The notes below the pieces were generated by a model. That model was not told the origin of the DNA, made no database searches, and saw only the letters and a program-made list of their open reading frames with translations. From the NCBI GenBank assembly GCA_030591565.1, contig JAUVAU010000026.1, positions 1 to 32,240 of the forward strand: a stretch of DNA of 32,240 bases. The letters run 5' to 3'. Position 1 is the stretch's first letter, and each line of letters begins with the position of its first letter. Source of the stretch: Deltaproteobacteria bacterium (GTDB lineage Bacteria > Desulfobacterota > Deferrisomatia > Deferrisomatales > BM512). The translations under genes were made by a program, and so were the position numbers. Below, piece by piece: positions 1 through 7,964 of the stretch.

Positions 1-27
1 CCAGAGAGGGGGCCGAGTCCACTAGGA

Positions 28-87
28 AGGGGCTAAAAATGACCGCAGGCATACTGACAGGTATTTCGAGGATCATTTTTCGCCCCT
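28..87. repeat. Imperfect inverted repeat upstream of the universal stress protein gene
   Basis: Positions 28-44 pair with 71-87, with 15 of 17 positions complementary and mismatches only at 34/81 and 43/72. The arms are separated by 26 bases. No T-run follows the right arm, so this does not look like a simple intrinsic terminator. It lies 62-122 bases ahead of the stress-protein start and could be a leader stem-loop or a pair of protein-binding sites. The function is unknown. Confidence 0.6.
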
Positions 88-149
88 GACAACGTCATTC
101 GGAGGATATCCGGGGTTTTTCAACAAGCTCTACTATGGAGGTAATGCTC

Positions 150-599
150 ATGGGCTACAAGACCGTTCTGGTACCGCTGGATGGATCGACGCTGGCGCTG
201 ACAGCCATTAAAGACGCTGTGAAGCTTGTGCGGCACACCGGGGGCAAGATCGTGCTCCTTAGCGTAGTCGAGGTGCCCATCGCGCAGTTCGAGGGGTACA
301 CCGACTTCGTGGGGGCGGAAGAGATTCGGGAGCAGTTCATCCAGAGGATGACCGACGCCCTTGCAACCGAGGCCAAAGCGCTTGAGAACGAGGGCATAGA
401 GGTTGAGGCGATCGTTCGCCAGGGAACCCCGCACGAGGTAGTAAGCGAGGTGTGCAGCGAGGTTGGCGCCGAGATGGTGGTAATGACCACCCATGGGCGC
501 ACCGGCATGATCCATTTTCTCCTTGGCAGCGTTGCCGAGAAGGTGGTGCGCAGCGCACCGTGCTCCGTGATGATCGTCAGAAAGATGGTACACGAATAG
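150..599 (+). CDS. Universal stress protein (UspA family)
   Basis: A 149-residue single Usp domain. These small cytosolic proteins bind ATP or other nucleotides and accumulate under starvation or respiratory stress. The N-terminal strand (YKTVLVPLDGS) carries the conserved VPLDGS start of the fold. The C-terminal nucleotide-binding segment reads THGRTG, six residues, then GSVAEKVVRSAPCSVMIVR, which matches the ATP-binding class except that the first glycine of the usual G-x2-G-x9-GS is Thr. ATG 150 was chosen because GGAGG at 137-141 is correctly placed for it; in-frame ATGs at 135 and 144 overlap or touch that site. The Rrf2 regulator gene follows after 43 bases on the same strand, so the two may be co-transcribed. 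The physiological trigger cannot be read from the sequence. Confidence 0.93.
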   Translation: MGYKTVLVPLDGSTLALTAIKDAVKLVRHTGGKIVLLSVVEVPIAQFEGYTDFVGAEEIREQFIQRMTDALATEAKALENEGIEVEAIVRQGTPHEVVSEVCSEVGAEMVVMTTHGRTGMIHFLLGSVAEKVVRSAPCSVMIVRKMVHE

Positions 600-642
600 A
601 TATCCCGTGGGTTGGTGGGGCCTTTTTCATGGAGGATAAGAA

Positions 643-1101
643 GTGATAATTACGAGAGCCACCGAACATTCGATAACGGCGGTTTTATACCTGGCCGGCA
701 AATACCCGGCATCTGTCGTCTCGAAGCGTGAAATTTGCGAAGCGGAGGGGATCACCCCCGCATTTCTGACTAAAATCCTCCAGCCCCTCATAAGATGCGG
801 CCTGGTGAAATCGAAGAGAGGCGTCGCGGGCGGTTTCAGTCTGGCGAAGGACCCGACCCAGCTCACCCTCTGGGATGTCATGAAGGCGGTGGAGGAGCCG
901 CTGGCGTTAAATGTCTGCCTGACCCACGACGATGAGTGCGGACGCGTGGAGTACTGTCCCGTGCACGATATGTGGATGGGGGTGCGTGACCGGATGGAAG
1001 AGCTTTTCGACGGCAAGACCCTGGCAGAGATAGTAAAAGAGCGTGAAGAGCGGAACATTAAAGTTTCGGGTGGGAGATGTTCCCAACAATGCGCCCAGTA
1101 G
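643..1101 (+). CDS. Rrf2-family transcriptional regulator, probable Fe-S sensor
   Basis: A 152-residue winged-helix regulator of the IscR/NsrR/RsrR type. The helix-turn-helix covers about residues 10-60, with the recognition region around ITPAFLTKILQPL and the wing RGVAGGFSLAKDP. Three cysteines, C92, C99 and C105, form C-x6-C-x5-C in the dimerisation helix region, the position of the [Fe-S] ligands in this family, so it is likely to sense iron-sulfur status, oxygen or NO. An extra pair, C146-x3-C150, sits at the extreme C-terminus and is not part of the standard ligand set. The start is GTG 643 behind GGAGG at 631-635. It is not adjacent to isc, suf or NO-reductase genes, so the regulon is unknown; the upstream stress-protein gene is the nearest candidate target. 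Confidence 0.9.
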   Translation: MIITRATEHSITAVLYLAGKYPASVVSKREICEAEGITPAFLTKILQPLIRCGLVKSKRGVAGGFSLAKDPTQLTLWDVMKAVEEPLALNVCLTHDDECGRVEYCPVHDMWMGVRDRMEELFDGKTLAEIVKEREERNIKVSGGRCSQQCAQ

Positions 1102-1225
1102 TAGTCGGCGCGCCACCCTGGTTGGCCGGCGGCGCTCTCGCCCGTTATGGGCAATGACGTAGCGGCGCTGCCCATAGTTGATCCGGCAACCGCTTCCCTG
1201 GAAGTGGACTTTCTGTAAAGATTTA

Positions 1226-2506
1226 TCAGCTTTCGCTGGTGGGCTTACTGGCGGGGCGAGGCCGTCTGCGGCGGCGCGGGCGGCGGCGCTTTGCTTGCAC
1301 TTGCTGGGGGGTGTCACGCTCGGCAAGGTAGCCATCCCAAAATTGCACCACCTCGTCATACTCTCCGTCGTTTATGGTGTTCCAGCATTTCAATAACTCA
1401 AAGGAGTTCATGAACTCCGCCTTGCGGCTGAATTTTGCCTTGGCTTTGTATGATCTGCCCTTTGCGAGGCGGTAGCACCCCAGGATCAGTTCCCGCGCTT
1501 TGTGGCGTATGTGGGCGCTTATCTGGTAGTTGGAGCAGAGCGCGGTAGTTGGTCCGGCGACCGCTTCGGTGGCGGTGTCCAGACCCGTGTCAGGCCCCAG
1601 GGGGCAGGAGGCGACTATCGTCGGCATCACCAGCGAGGCGACGTATACGTACTCCATCGAGTTGCGTTTGTCATTTCCCCCCCTGTCGTAGTGGTCCAGC
1701 AGCTCAAAGACGCCGTCGGTGACCTCGGCTTGGGAGAAAAGCGGGGAGAAGAGGCCGAGTCGATGGGCCCACCTCAACACCGGACCCATGATGCCGCGCT
1801 GCTGCATGTGCCGGAACTCTTCGCGTAGCCGTGCCTGTGATGCCGCCAGTATCCCCGTGGCGTTGCTCTTGATTCCAGCTTCGGTCCCGGGGTCTATCGC
1901 GAAGTCCAGCCTGACTGCAAATTCAAGGGCGCGCAGCATGCGCACGGGGTCTTCGGTGAAGCGCACGTCTGGCTCGCCGATCAGTTTTATCACTCCCTTT
2001 TTTAGATCATCCAGGCCACCGGTGTGGTCGATGATGGAAAAGTCGCTGATGTCGTAGAACATGGCGTTGACTGTAAAGTCGCGTCGCCAGGCGTCTTCAG
2101 CCGGGGAGCCGAAGGCGTTGCCGGACAGATCGAGATCTTCTGGTTTCAGCCCGGAAGTGTCCTCCATCGGCCTGTCGCCCCGAAAGGTCGAGACCTCGAT
2201 AATTTTATCCTGCGCGCCCTTCCTGCGGAAATATACGTGGGCCAGTCTAAAGCGTCTGCCGATCAGGCGGCAGTTCCTGAATAGACTTTTGATCTGACTG
2301 GGAGTAGCGTCGGTGCCAATGTCGAAGTCCTTGGGCTCATTGCCAAGAAGGATATCGCGCACGGCTCCGCCCACCAGGAACGCCTTGAACCCCGCCTTGC
2401 GCAGCTTGCGCATCAGCCACAGGGCGTCGTCGTCCACAAGCGCCCGGCTTAAGTTGTGGTCGGGGCGGGGTACAATTATTGGCTTAGTTGTATCGACAGG
2501 TTGCAT
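1226..2506 (-). CDS. pcnB: Poly(A) polymerase I (PcnB)
   Basis: A 426-residue class II nucleotidyltransferase that adds 3' poly(A) tails to RNA and so marks it for decay. The nucleotidyltransferase core has the VGGAVRDILLG loop (residues 45-55) followed by the DFD metal-binding aspartates D60 and D62. The stretch LIGRRFRLAHV (81-91) is the segment that distinguishes bacterial PAP I from CCA-adding enzymes. The C-terminus ends in a very basic Arg/Pro tail (about residues 408-420), typical of PcnB RNA-binding ends. Length is close to the E. coli protein. No strong Shine-Dalgarno site precedes ATG 2506, but the N-terminal IVPRPDHNLSR segment is family-typical, so this start is preferred. It is convergent with the Rrf2 gene and divergent from the cardiolipin synthase gene. 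Confidence 0.92.
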   Translation of the reverse strand: MQPVDTTKPIIVPRPDHNLSRALVDDDALWLMRKLRKAGFKAFLVGGAVRDILLGNEPKDFDIGTDATPSQIKSLFRNCRLIGRRFRLAHVYFRRKGAQDKIIEVSTFRGDRPMEDTSGLKPEDLDLSGNAFGSPAEDAWRRDFTVNAMFYDISDFSIIDHTGGLDDLKKGVIKLIGEPDVRFTEDPVRMLRALEFAVRLDFAIDPGTEAGIKSNATGILAASQARLREEFRHMQQRGIMGPVLRWAHRLGLFSPLFSQAEVTDGVFELLDHYDRGGNDKRNSMEYVYVASLVMPTIVASCPLGPDTGLDTATEAVAGPTTALCSNYQISAHIRHKARELILGCYRLAKGRSYKAKAKFSRKAEFMNSFELLKCWNTINDGEYDEVVQFWDGYLAERDTPQQVQAKRRRPRRRRRPRPASKPTSES

Positions 2507-2514
2507 GTTATTTA

Positions 2515-2543
2515 TTATCAGGTTGAATGGTATCTATTATAAT
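2515..2543 (+). promoter_or_regulatory. Candidate sigma-70 promoter in the divergent pcnB / cardiolipin synthase spacer
   Basis: TTATCA (2515-2520), a 17-base spacer and TATAAT (2538-2543) point toward the cardiolipin synthase gene. The same AT-rich block also reads TATAAT on the minus strand (2541-2536), 30 bases ahead of pcnB. The -10 is perfect and the -35 matches 4 of 6. Confidence 0.4.
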
Positions 2544-2640
2544 GGGGGCTAAGTATTATTTATTGCGCCCTTTTCTAACACGAAAGACCTATATTTCGTA
2601 AGGTTTATCTTATCTTATGCATCCAGGAGGAGTGGGGTAG

Positions 2641-4023
2641 ATGAGTGTAGCCGACTACTGGAGTTTTTTAGGCGGACACCTTGCAGAGCTGGTCACCGTC
2701 TTTATGGTGCTGGTCATCCTTTCGAGTCGCCGCGACGCCCACGCCACCATGGGGTGGCTCCTGCTCGTCATTTTCCTCCCCTATGCGGGTGCGATCCTCT
2801 ATGTGGTCTTTGGCCGACGCCACGCCGAATACCCCAAACGCGAGCATCACCAGGCGCTGGCCGCCAGCACCAGGAGGGGTCGGCTTCCGGCCCGGATGGA
2901 GCTTACCCGCAGGATAACCGGGCTCGATCCCGTGAGCTGCAATGACCTGGAGCTTTTGAAAAGCGCCGAGGAGAAGTATGTAAAGCTCTTCGCCGACATT
3001 GGCGCGGCCCGGAAACGGGTGGTGCTCTGCTACTACGTCTTCAGGCGCGACCGCACCGGGTTCAGATTGTTGGAGCTGCTGGCAAAAAAAGCAGAGGAGG
3101 GGGTGGATGTTTACCTTCTCTACGATGGCTGGGGCGCATTTTTGCTGGGCATGTTCGGCAAGCTGGATGGTTACACCGCGCGGGGGGTGAAGATCGGCGT
3201 CTTCGCCCCTGTGTCCAATCCGCTGAAGATGGGCCGCGTCAATTTCAGGAATCACAGGAAGATCGCGGTGATCGACGGCGAGATCGGTTATACGGGCTCG
3301 ACCAACATAGGGGATGAGTACCTGGGGCTCAGCAGCCGTTACGGGCCCTGGCGGGATCTGCACCTCAGGTTGACCGGGAAGGCTGCCGTGGTGCTCGAAG
3401 GTGTGTTTGCCGACGATTGGAAGATAGCCACCGGTGAGGAGCTTGTCTTCGAGATGGTGCAGGTGGCGAGGGGTGAGGTGCCAATTCATGTGCTTCCCAC
3501 AGGCCCCGACCTTGAGGATGACCGGCTCTTCCCCCTGCTCTTCGCCCAGATCGCCAAGGCAAAAAGCTCCATTGAGATTCTCACGCCCTATCTGGTCCCC
3601 AACCATGCACTCGTCTCGGCGCTGTCGGTTGCTGCGCGCCAGGGTGTCAAGGTGAGGTTGGTGCTGCCAAAGCGCTCCAACCACCCGATGGTTGCCGCTG
3701 CGGGCCGTTCCTACTACGAAGAACTGCTTGAGGGGGGGGTGGAGATATATCAGGTGCCCGGTGCGATGCTCCACGCCAAGGCGTTGATAATCGACAAGAA
3801 GTGGGCCATGCTCGGCAGCGCCAACTTCGACAACCGTTCGTTTTTTCTCAATTTTGAAATTAACGTGGCGCTCAGCAACAAAGAGTTTGTGGACGAAGTG
3901 GTCCAGTGTTTTGACGAATGGGAGGGTTCGGGAGAACTGGTCGATGTCAAGTGGCTTGCGCTGAGGTCGGTGCCTGCGAAACTTTTTGAGGCTATTTGTC
4001 GGACTTTGTCACCAGTTCTTTGA
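2641..4023 (+). CDS. Cardiolipin synthase (two-domain phospholipase D family)
   Basis: A 460-residue inner-membrane enzyme that condenses two phosphatidylglycerol molecules into cardiolipin plus glycerol. Two N-terminal hydrophobic segments (about residues 15-28 and 38-58) match the PLDc_N membrane anchor of ClsA-type enzymes. Two HKD motifs follow: H205-x-K-x4-D (NHRKIAVID, then GSTN) and H378-x-K-x4-D (HAKALIID, then GSANFDNRS), giving a complete active site. GGAGGAG just upstream of ATG 2641 is a strong ribosome-binding site. Length is slightly below E. coli ClsA, as is common outside Enterobacteria. It stands alone on its strand, with pcnB divergent. Other PLD-family phosphatidyltransferases are possible, but the N-terminal membrane pair favours cardiolipin synthase. 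Confidence 0.92.
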   Translation: MSVADYWSFLGGHLAELVTVFMVLVILSSRRDAHATMGWLLLVIFLPYAGAILYVVFGRRHAEYPKREHHQALAASTRRGRLPARMELTRRITGLDPVSCNDLELLKSAEEKYVKLFADIGAARKRVVLCYYVFRRDRTGFRLLELLAKKAEEGVDVYLLYDGWGAFLLGMFGKLDGYTARGVKIGVFAPVSNPLKMGRVNFRNHRKIAVIDGEIGYTGSTNIGDEYLGLSSRYGPWRDLHLRLTGKAAVVLEGVFADDWKIATGEELVFEMVQVARGEVPIHVLPTGPDLEDDRLFPLLFAQIAKAKSSIEILTPYLVPNHALVSALSVAARQGVKVRLVLPKRSNHPMVAAAGRSYYEELLEGGVEIYQVPGAMLHAKALIIDKKWAMLGSANFDNRSFFLNFEINVALSNKEFVDEVVQCFDEWEGSGELVDVKWLALRSVPAKLFEAICRTLSPVL

Positions 4024-4097
4024 TGTCGTGTGGTTTTTTCTGGTAAAATGATTAAGACATTCTGAAGTATTAAACCATTTATTTTGAGGGAAGAGTC

Positions 4098-4898
4098 ATG
4101 ATCCGTACCTGTATGGCAGTGTTGTTTGTTGCAATTTTTCTTGCCGCGACGTCGGCTTTTCCTTTTGGCGCCGAAGGTTGCGGTGCTGGCGAGTGTGTGG
4201 ATTGCCACAGCCTTTCGCGTGAGCAGGTTATGGACATAATGGCTGAATTGAACTCCAAGGCTGTCGTGGACGAAGTCGTGATGAGCGAGGTTCCGGGGCT
4301 TTGGAGCATCATCATGAAGCGGCCCAATGGCGTGAAGGTCCCCGTGTTTCTTGATTTTTCGCTTAGCTACATAATCCAGGGCGAGGCGATAAAGATATCG
4401 TCGAAAGAGAACATCACTCGCAGCCGGGTAGTCGAGCTCAATAAAATTGATACCGAAACCATACCGCTGGATGACGCCATCGTTCTTGGAAAACCGGATG
4501 CAAAGTACAAGATCATCGTCTTTGACGACCCCGAGTGCTCCTACTGCAGTAAACTCCATGAGGTGATGAAAAAAATTGTCAATGACAATGAGGATTTTGC
4601 CTTCTTCATCAAGATGTTGCCCCTGGAGATCCACCCTGCGGCCTATGATAAAGCCAAGGCGATCATCTGTGAAAAATCGGCTGAGCTATTGGAGAAGACC
4701 CTCGCGGGAGAGGAGATTGACCCGCCCAAGTGTGAAACCGACCAGATAGAGAAAAACCGGGTACTCGCCAAAAAACTCAAAATCCGTTCGACGCCCACCC
4801 TCATCTTCCCCGACGGAAGGGTGTACCCCGGATTCAAAAGCGCTGAAAAGATTTATGAATTCATGGACGCGGACACCAAGGTCAACAAGAAGAAATAA
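4098..4898 (+). CDS. DsbC-like periplasmic thioredoxin-fold protein with an N-terminal CXXCH motif
   Basis: A 266-residue exported protein with a signal peptide (about residues 1-20). The C-terminal half is a DsbC/DsbG-type thioredoxin domain: active site C147-S-Y-C150 in DDPECSYC and a cis-proline loop at STPTLIFPDG (P233). The N-terminal half looks like the DsbC dimerisation and linker region. Just after the signal peptide lies C33-V-D-C36-H37 in a Cys-rich stretch that also contains C28. CXXCH is the covalent c-type heme signature, which classical DsbC lacks. I recall similar DsbC-like proteins with a C-x2-C-H-S-L start in deltaproteobacteria, but could not check this. Likely role: disulfide isomerase or reductase for periplasmic proteins, perhaps redox-linked through heme. 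The pilin accessory gene follows after 8 bases, indicating an operon. Confidence 0.82.
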   Translation: MIRTCMAVLFVAIFLAATSAFPFGAEGCGAGECVDCHSLSREQVMDIMAELNSKAVVDEVVMSEVPGLWSIIMKRPNGVKVPVFLDFSLSYIIQGEAIKISSKENITRSRVVELNKIDTETIPLDDAIVLGKPDAKYKIIVFDDPECSYCSKLHEVMKKIVNDNEDFAFFIKMLPLEIHPAAYDKAKAIICEKSAELLEKTLAGEEIDPPKCETDQIEKNRVLAKKLKIRSTPTLIFPDGRVYPGFKSAEKIYEFMDADTKVNKKK

Positions 4899-4906
4899 GT
4901 AACCAG

Positions 4907-5662
4907 ATGATGATTCGTCCAGTCCGTGTAAAAGCAGCAGCGATACACCTTGCCATCTCGGCAGTGATCATCGCCTCTATGGTGGCGTTGTTTGTCGTCA
5001 GCTGGTACCCGATGCCCTTTTTCGTCACCGATGGCGGCTGGAGGGGTATCAGGCTCGTCGCCGCCGTCGATATAGTGCTCGGTCCCTTTCTGACTTTCGT
5101 AGTGTTTTCAGCCAATAAGCCCAGGAAAAAGCTTGTTTTCGACCTTGCCGTCATCGGTCTGCTACAGCTTTTTGCCCTCTCCTTGGGGATATGGGCGGTC
5201 TCCACCAAGCGGATAACGGCTGTGGTTTTCGCTGACGGCTTTTTCTACTCTATGGATGCCGATTCCCTCTCCAGCTATAGCGGGCAAGTGCATGATTTGA
5301 TCGGCAAGGACAGACGAAAACCGGTGTATCTCGTCGTGGACCTCCCCGACGATCCTGCGGAGCGACAAGCCATCCGGAAGAAAGCCATGGGTAGCGGCAA
5401 GCCGCTCTATATGCATGATGACAGGATAATCCCTCTTGATGGGGACGCCAGGAGTGAGCTGGAAGCTTTTGATGTCAACATCGAGCAGCTGATCAAAAAG
5501 ACTGAAGACCCGCTGGGGTTGAATTCAGAGATAGGGAAGTTGGGTTATGCCAGGGATGATGTCTATGTGGTCCCCACAATCAGCCGCGATGAAAAATTCT
5601 TCATGCTGATCTCCAAAAAAGATATGTCCCCGGTTGGCTGGGTCAGGGGCATAAGGTTCTAA
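4907..5662 (+). CDS. TfpX/TfpZ-family type IV pilin accessory protein
   Basis: A 251-residue inner-membrane protein. The N-terminal ~110 residues hold three to four membrane segments with the family hallmarks WYPMPFF, AAVDIVLGPFLTFVVF and FDLAVIGLLQLFALSLGIW. A hydrophilic periplasmic domain follows, ending near VGWVRGIRF. TfpX/TfpZ proteins are needed for assembly or surface presentation of particular type IV pilins, usually encoded beside pilA. No pilin lies nearby; instead the gene sits 8 bases after the DsbC-like gene. This pairing could mean the two handle a disulfide-containing pilin or pseudopilin. The start could also be the next codon (ATG 4910), and no strong Shine-Dalgarno site is visible, which fits translational coupling. 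Family assignment is from recognisable N-terminal sequence; the partner pilin is unknown. Confidence 0.78.
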   Translation: MMIRPVRVKAAAIHLAISAVIIASMVALFVVSWYPMPFFVTDGGWRGIRLVAAVDIVLGPFLTFVVFSANKPRKKLVFDLAVIGLLQLFALSLGIWAVSTKRITAVVFADGFFYSMDADSLSSYSGQVHDLIGKDRRKPVYLVVDLPDDPAERQAIRKKAMGSGKPLYMHDDRIIPLDGDARSELEAFDVNIEQLIKKTEDPLGLNSEIGKLGYARDDVYVVPTISRDEKFFMLISKKDMSPVGWVRGIRF

Positions 5663-5757
5663 TCTAATTACATAAAATTTGTCTTAGCCCCTCTTTCGGG
5701 TATTCTCTCGGTAGCGATTTGCATCAAATTCAAGGCGCGAATGGAAAGTGAGGGGCG

Positions 5758-7224
5758 ATGTCCGATTACGATTACGACGTGGGTATCCTGGGCGGCGGAG
5801 CTGCGGGGCTCACCGTGGCGGCGGGGGCGGCCCAGTTTGGCGCGAAGGTCCTCCTGATCGAGAAGGCCCCAAAACTGGGGGGCGATTGTTTGCACTTTGG
5901 CTGTGTCCCCTCCAAGACGCTGATACGCACCGCTTCCGTCTGGAGTATGGCGGCGAGGGCGACGAGTTTTGGCCTGCCTGAGCTTCAACTGCCCCCTGTC
6001 GATCTGGGCGCGGTAATGGACAGGGTGCGTGAGTCGATCGAGACGATCCAGCCCCATGATTCGCCCGAGCGTTTTTGCGGGCTTGGGGCCGAGGTGAGAT
6101 TTGGCGAGGCCACCTTTGTCGATCCCCACACGGTTGAGCTGGATGGGGAGAAGCTGAGCGCAAAGGCGTGGGTTATCGCCACCGGCTCAAGGCCCGCGCT
6201 GCCGCCGGTCAAGGGGCTGGCCGAGGCGCCCCACTGGACCAACGAGACCCTCTTTTCCCAGCGCGAACTGCCCCAAAAGCTCATCGTGCTGGGCGGTGGC
6301 CCCATCGGCCTGGAGCTTGGACAATCCTTTGCCCGACTGGGTTCAAAGGTGACGATTGTCGAGTTCATGGACCAGATAATGGTTCAGGAAGACCCCGACA
6401 TCGCTGCGGTGATCCATCGTCGCTTGGTTGATGAAGGGATTGAAATCCGCACCGCTACCAAGGCGGTGGAAGCCAGGGGGGTTCCCGGTGGTGTGGCCTT
6501 GACGGTTGAACCGGCAGCAGGTGGTGACCAGATGGTTTTAGAGGCCGACGCCCTGCTGGTGGCTGCGGGCCGAGCCCCCAACGTGGATGGGCTGGGGCTG
6601 GATAAGGCGGGGGTGGAGTTCACGCCCAGGGGAATCCCTGTCGATGCAAGGCTTCGGACCAACGTGAAGCATATCTACGCCTGTGGCGACGTCAACGGCA
6701 CGCTGCCCTTTACCCACGTGGCCGGTTACGAGGGCGGCGTGGCGCTCACCAACATAGTCATGCATCTGCCCCGCAAGGCCGATTACACCAAGGTGCCCTG
6801 GTGTACCTATGTGGACCCCGAGGTTGCGAGCGTGGGGCTAAATGAGAAGCGGGCGGGCGAGCAGGATATTACCTGCCGGGTGCTGACCGAGAGCTTCGCC
6901 GACAATGACCGGGCGGTGGCCGAGGGTGAGCGCGAGGGCTTCATAAAGGTGCTGGTCGATCCCAAGAACACCAAGGTGCTGGGCTGCCAAATAGTGGGCG
7001 AGCACGCCGGTGAGCTGATACACGAGTGGGTGGCGATTTTAAACGGAGGTGTGAAGCTCTCCACCGTGGCGGGGATGATCCACGCCTACCCCACCCTTTC
7101 CGAGATATCCAAGCGCGCCGCCGGGGGGTTCTACACCGAGAAGCTCTTCAGCGACCGCACCAAATCAATTCTAAAGCTCCTTTTCGGACTCAAGGGCAGG
7201 GCTTGTACGCTGCCTGAAGAATGA
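5758..7224 (+). CDS. FAD-dependent pyridine nucleotide-disulfide oxidoreductase, mercuric-reductase-like
   Basis: A 488-residue class I flavoprotein disulfide reductase. It has an N-terminal FAD fold (GILGGGAAGLTVAAGAA), the redox pair C44-x4-C49 in GGDCLHFGCVPSK, an NAD(P) fold (VLGGGPIGLELGQSFARLG), the second FAD motif (IYACGDVNG), and a C-terminal dimerisation domain with HAYPTLSEI carrying the catalytic His-Glu pair. It lacks both the N-terminal heavy-metal domain and the C-terminal vicinal cysteines of true MerA, and there is no mer operon, so mercury reduction is unlikely. Dihydrolipoamide dehydrogenase is also possible from the fold, but no 2-oxo acid dehydrogenase genes are near. GAGGGG precedes ATG 5758. 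It leads a three-gene set with the TVP38 and DUF547 genes, a neighbourhood I recognise as recurrent in bacteria. Confidence 0.88.
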   Translation: MSDYDYDVGILGGGAAGLTVAAGAAQFGAKVLLIEKAPKLGGDCLHFGCVPSKTLIRTASVWSMAARATSFGLPELQLPPVDLGAVMDRVRESIETIQPHDSPERFCGLGAEVRFGEATFVDPHTVELDGEKLSAKAWVIATGSRPALPPVKGLAEAPHWTNETLFSQRELPQKLIVLGGGPIGLELGQSFARLGSKVTIVEFMDQIMVQEDPDIAAVIHRRLVDEGIEIRTATKAVEARGVPGGVALTVEPAAGGDQMVLEADALLVAAGRAPNVDGLGLDKAGVEFTPRGIPVDARLRTNVKHIYACGDVNGTLPFTHVAGYEGGVALTNIVMHLPRKADYTKVPWCTYVDPEVASVGLNEKRAGEQDITCRVLTESFADNDRAVAEGEREGFIKVLVDPKNTKVLGCQIVGEHAGELIHEWVAILNGGVKLSTVAGMIHAYPTLSEISKRAAGGFYTEKLFSDRTKSILKLLFGLKGRACTLPEE

Positions 7225-7251
7225 TAGACATGAAAGAGGTCTCTTAAGCAG

Positions 7252-7962
7252 ATGACGGATACAGAGCAGGGCTCAAAGAGCGCATTGCCCAAGCTGGCGT
7301 TGCTGGCTGCGGTTGCGGTGCTGGTGGTGGGGCTTATTGTTTATTTTGATGTCGACGAGCTTTTAAAAGGCGCGATGGACTACATCGCCGAGCTTGGCCC
7401 GGTGGGAGCGGCGGTCTTCGTGGCCGTCTACATCGTCGCCTGCGTGTTGATGGTGCCGGGTTCGGTGCTCACCCTGGGGGCCGGGGCGATATGGGGGGTG
7501 GGCTGGGGCACGGCCATAGTCTCGATCTCCTCTACCCTTGGCGCCACGGCGGCCTTTGTAGTTGGAAGATATCTTGCCCGTAACTGGGTGGCGAAGAAGG
7601 TCGCGGGCAATGAGAAGTTCGAGTCGATCGACAGCGCCGTGGGCCGCGAGGGGTGGAAGATAGTGGGGCTCACGAGGCTCTCGCCGGTCTTCCCTTTCAA
7701 CCTCCTGAACTACGCCTTTGGCCTCACCAAGGTTGGCTTGCGCGATTATTTTTTCGCTTCCTGGGCAGGCATGCTGCCGGGTACGGTGATGTACGTCTAT
7801 CTCGGTTCGGTGGCGGGCAGCTTGGCCACAGCGGGCGCGAGCGACAGCGGCGGCGCAGACATGGGCCAGTGGGCGTTGAGAATTATCGGCCTTCTCGCCA
7901 CCGTGGGGGTCACCCTGTACATAACCAAAATTGCCAAAGCTGCGCTGGCAAAGAAAGTGTGA
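7252..7962 (+). CDS. TVP38/TMEM64 (VTT-domain) family membrane protein
   Basis: A 236-residue polytopic inner-membrane protein of the DedA/VTT superfamily. A first membrane helix (about residues 15-35) is followed by the VTT core with the amphipathic re-entrant segments MVPGSVLTLGAGAIWG and, later, RLSPVFPFNLLNYAFGLT and WAGMLPGTVMYVYLGS, where conserved Arg, Pro and Gly residues define the family. Related DedA and TMEM41/64 proteins act as lipid scramblases or transporters; the substrate here is unknown. It starts 27 bases after the flavoprotein stop and ends 2 bases before the DUF547 start, so the three genes look co-transcribed. A weak GAGG about 15 bases upstream is the only ribosome-binding hint. 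The role may be membrane stress or export linked to the flavoprotein. Confidence 0.88.
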   Translation: MTDTEQGSKSALPKLALLAAVAVLVVGLIVYFDVDELLKGAMDYIAELGPVGAAVFVAVYIVACVLMVPGSVLTLGAGAIWGVGWGTAIVSISSTLGATAAFVVGRYLARNWVAKKVAGNEKFESIDSAVGREGWKIVGLTRLSPVFPFNLLNYAFGLTKVGLRDYFFASWAGMLPGTVMYVYLGSVAGSLATAGASDSGGADMGQWALRIIGLLATVGVTLYITKIAKAALAKKV

Positions 7963-7964
7963 CG

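Noticed and set aside
1146-1176. Terminator between the Rrf2 gene and pcnB (TATGGGCA/TGCCCATA)
   Set aside because: The 8-bp stem has a 15-base loop and no T-run on either strand.
5758-7224. True mercuric reductase
   Set aside because: No heavy-metal domain, no C-terminal vicinal cysteines and no mer genes nearby.
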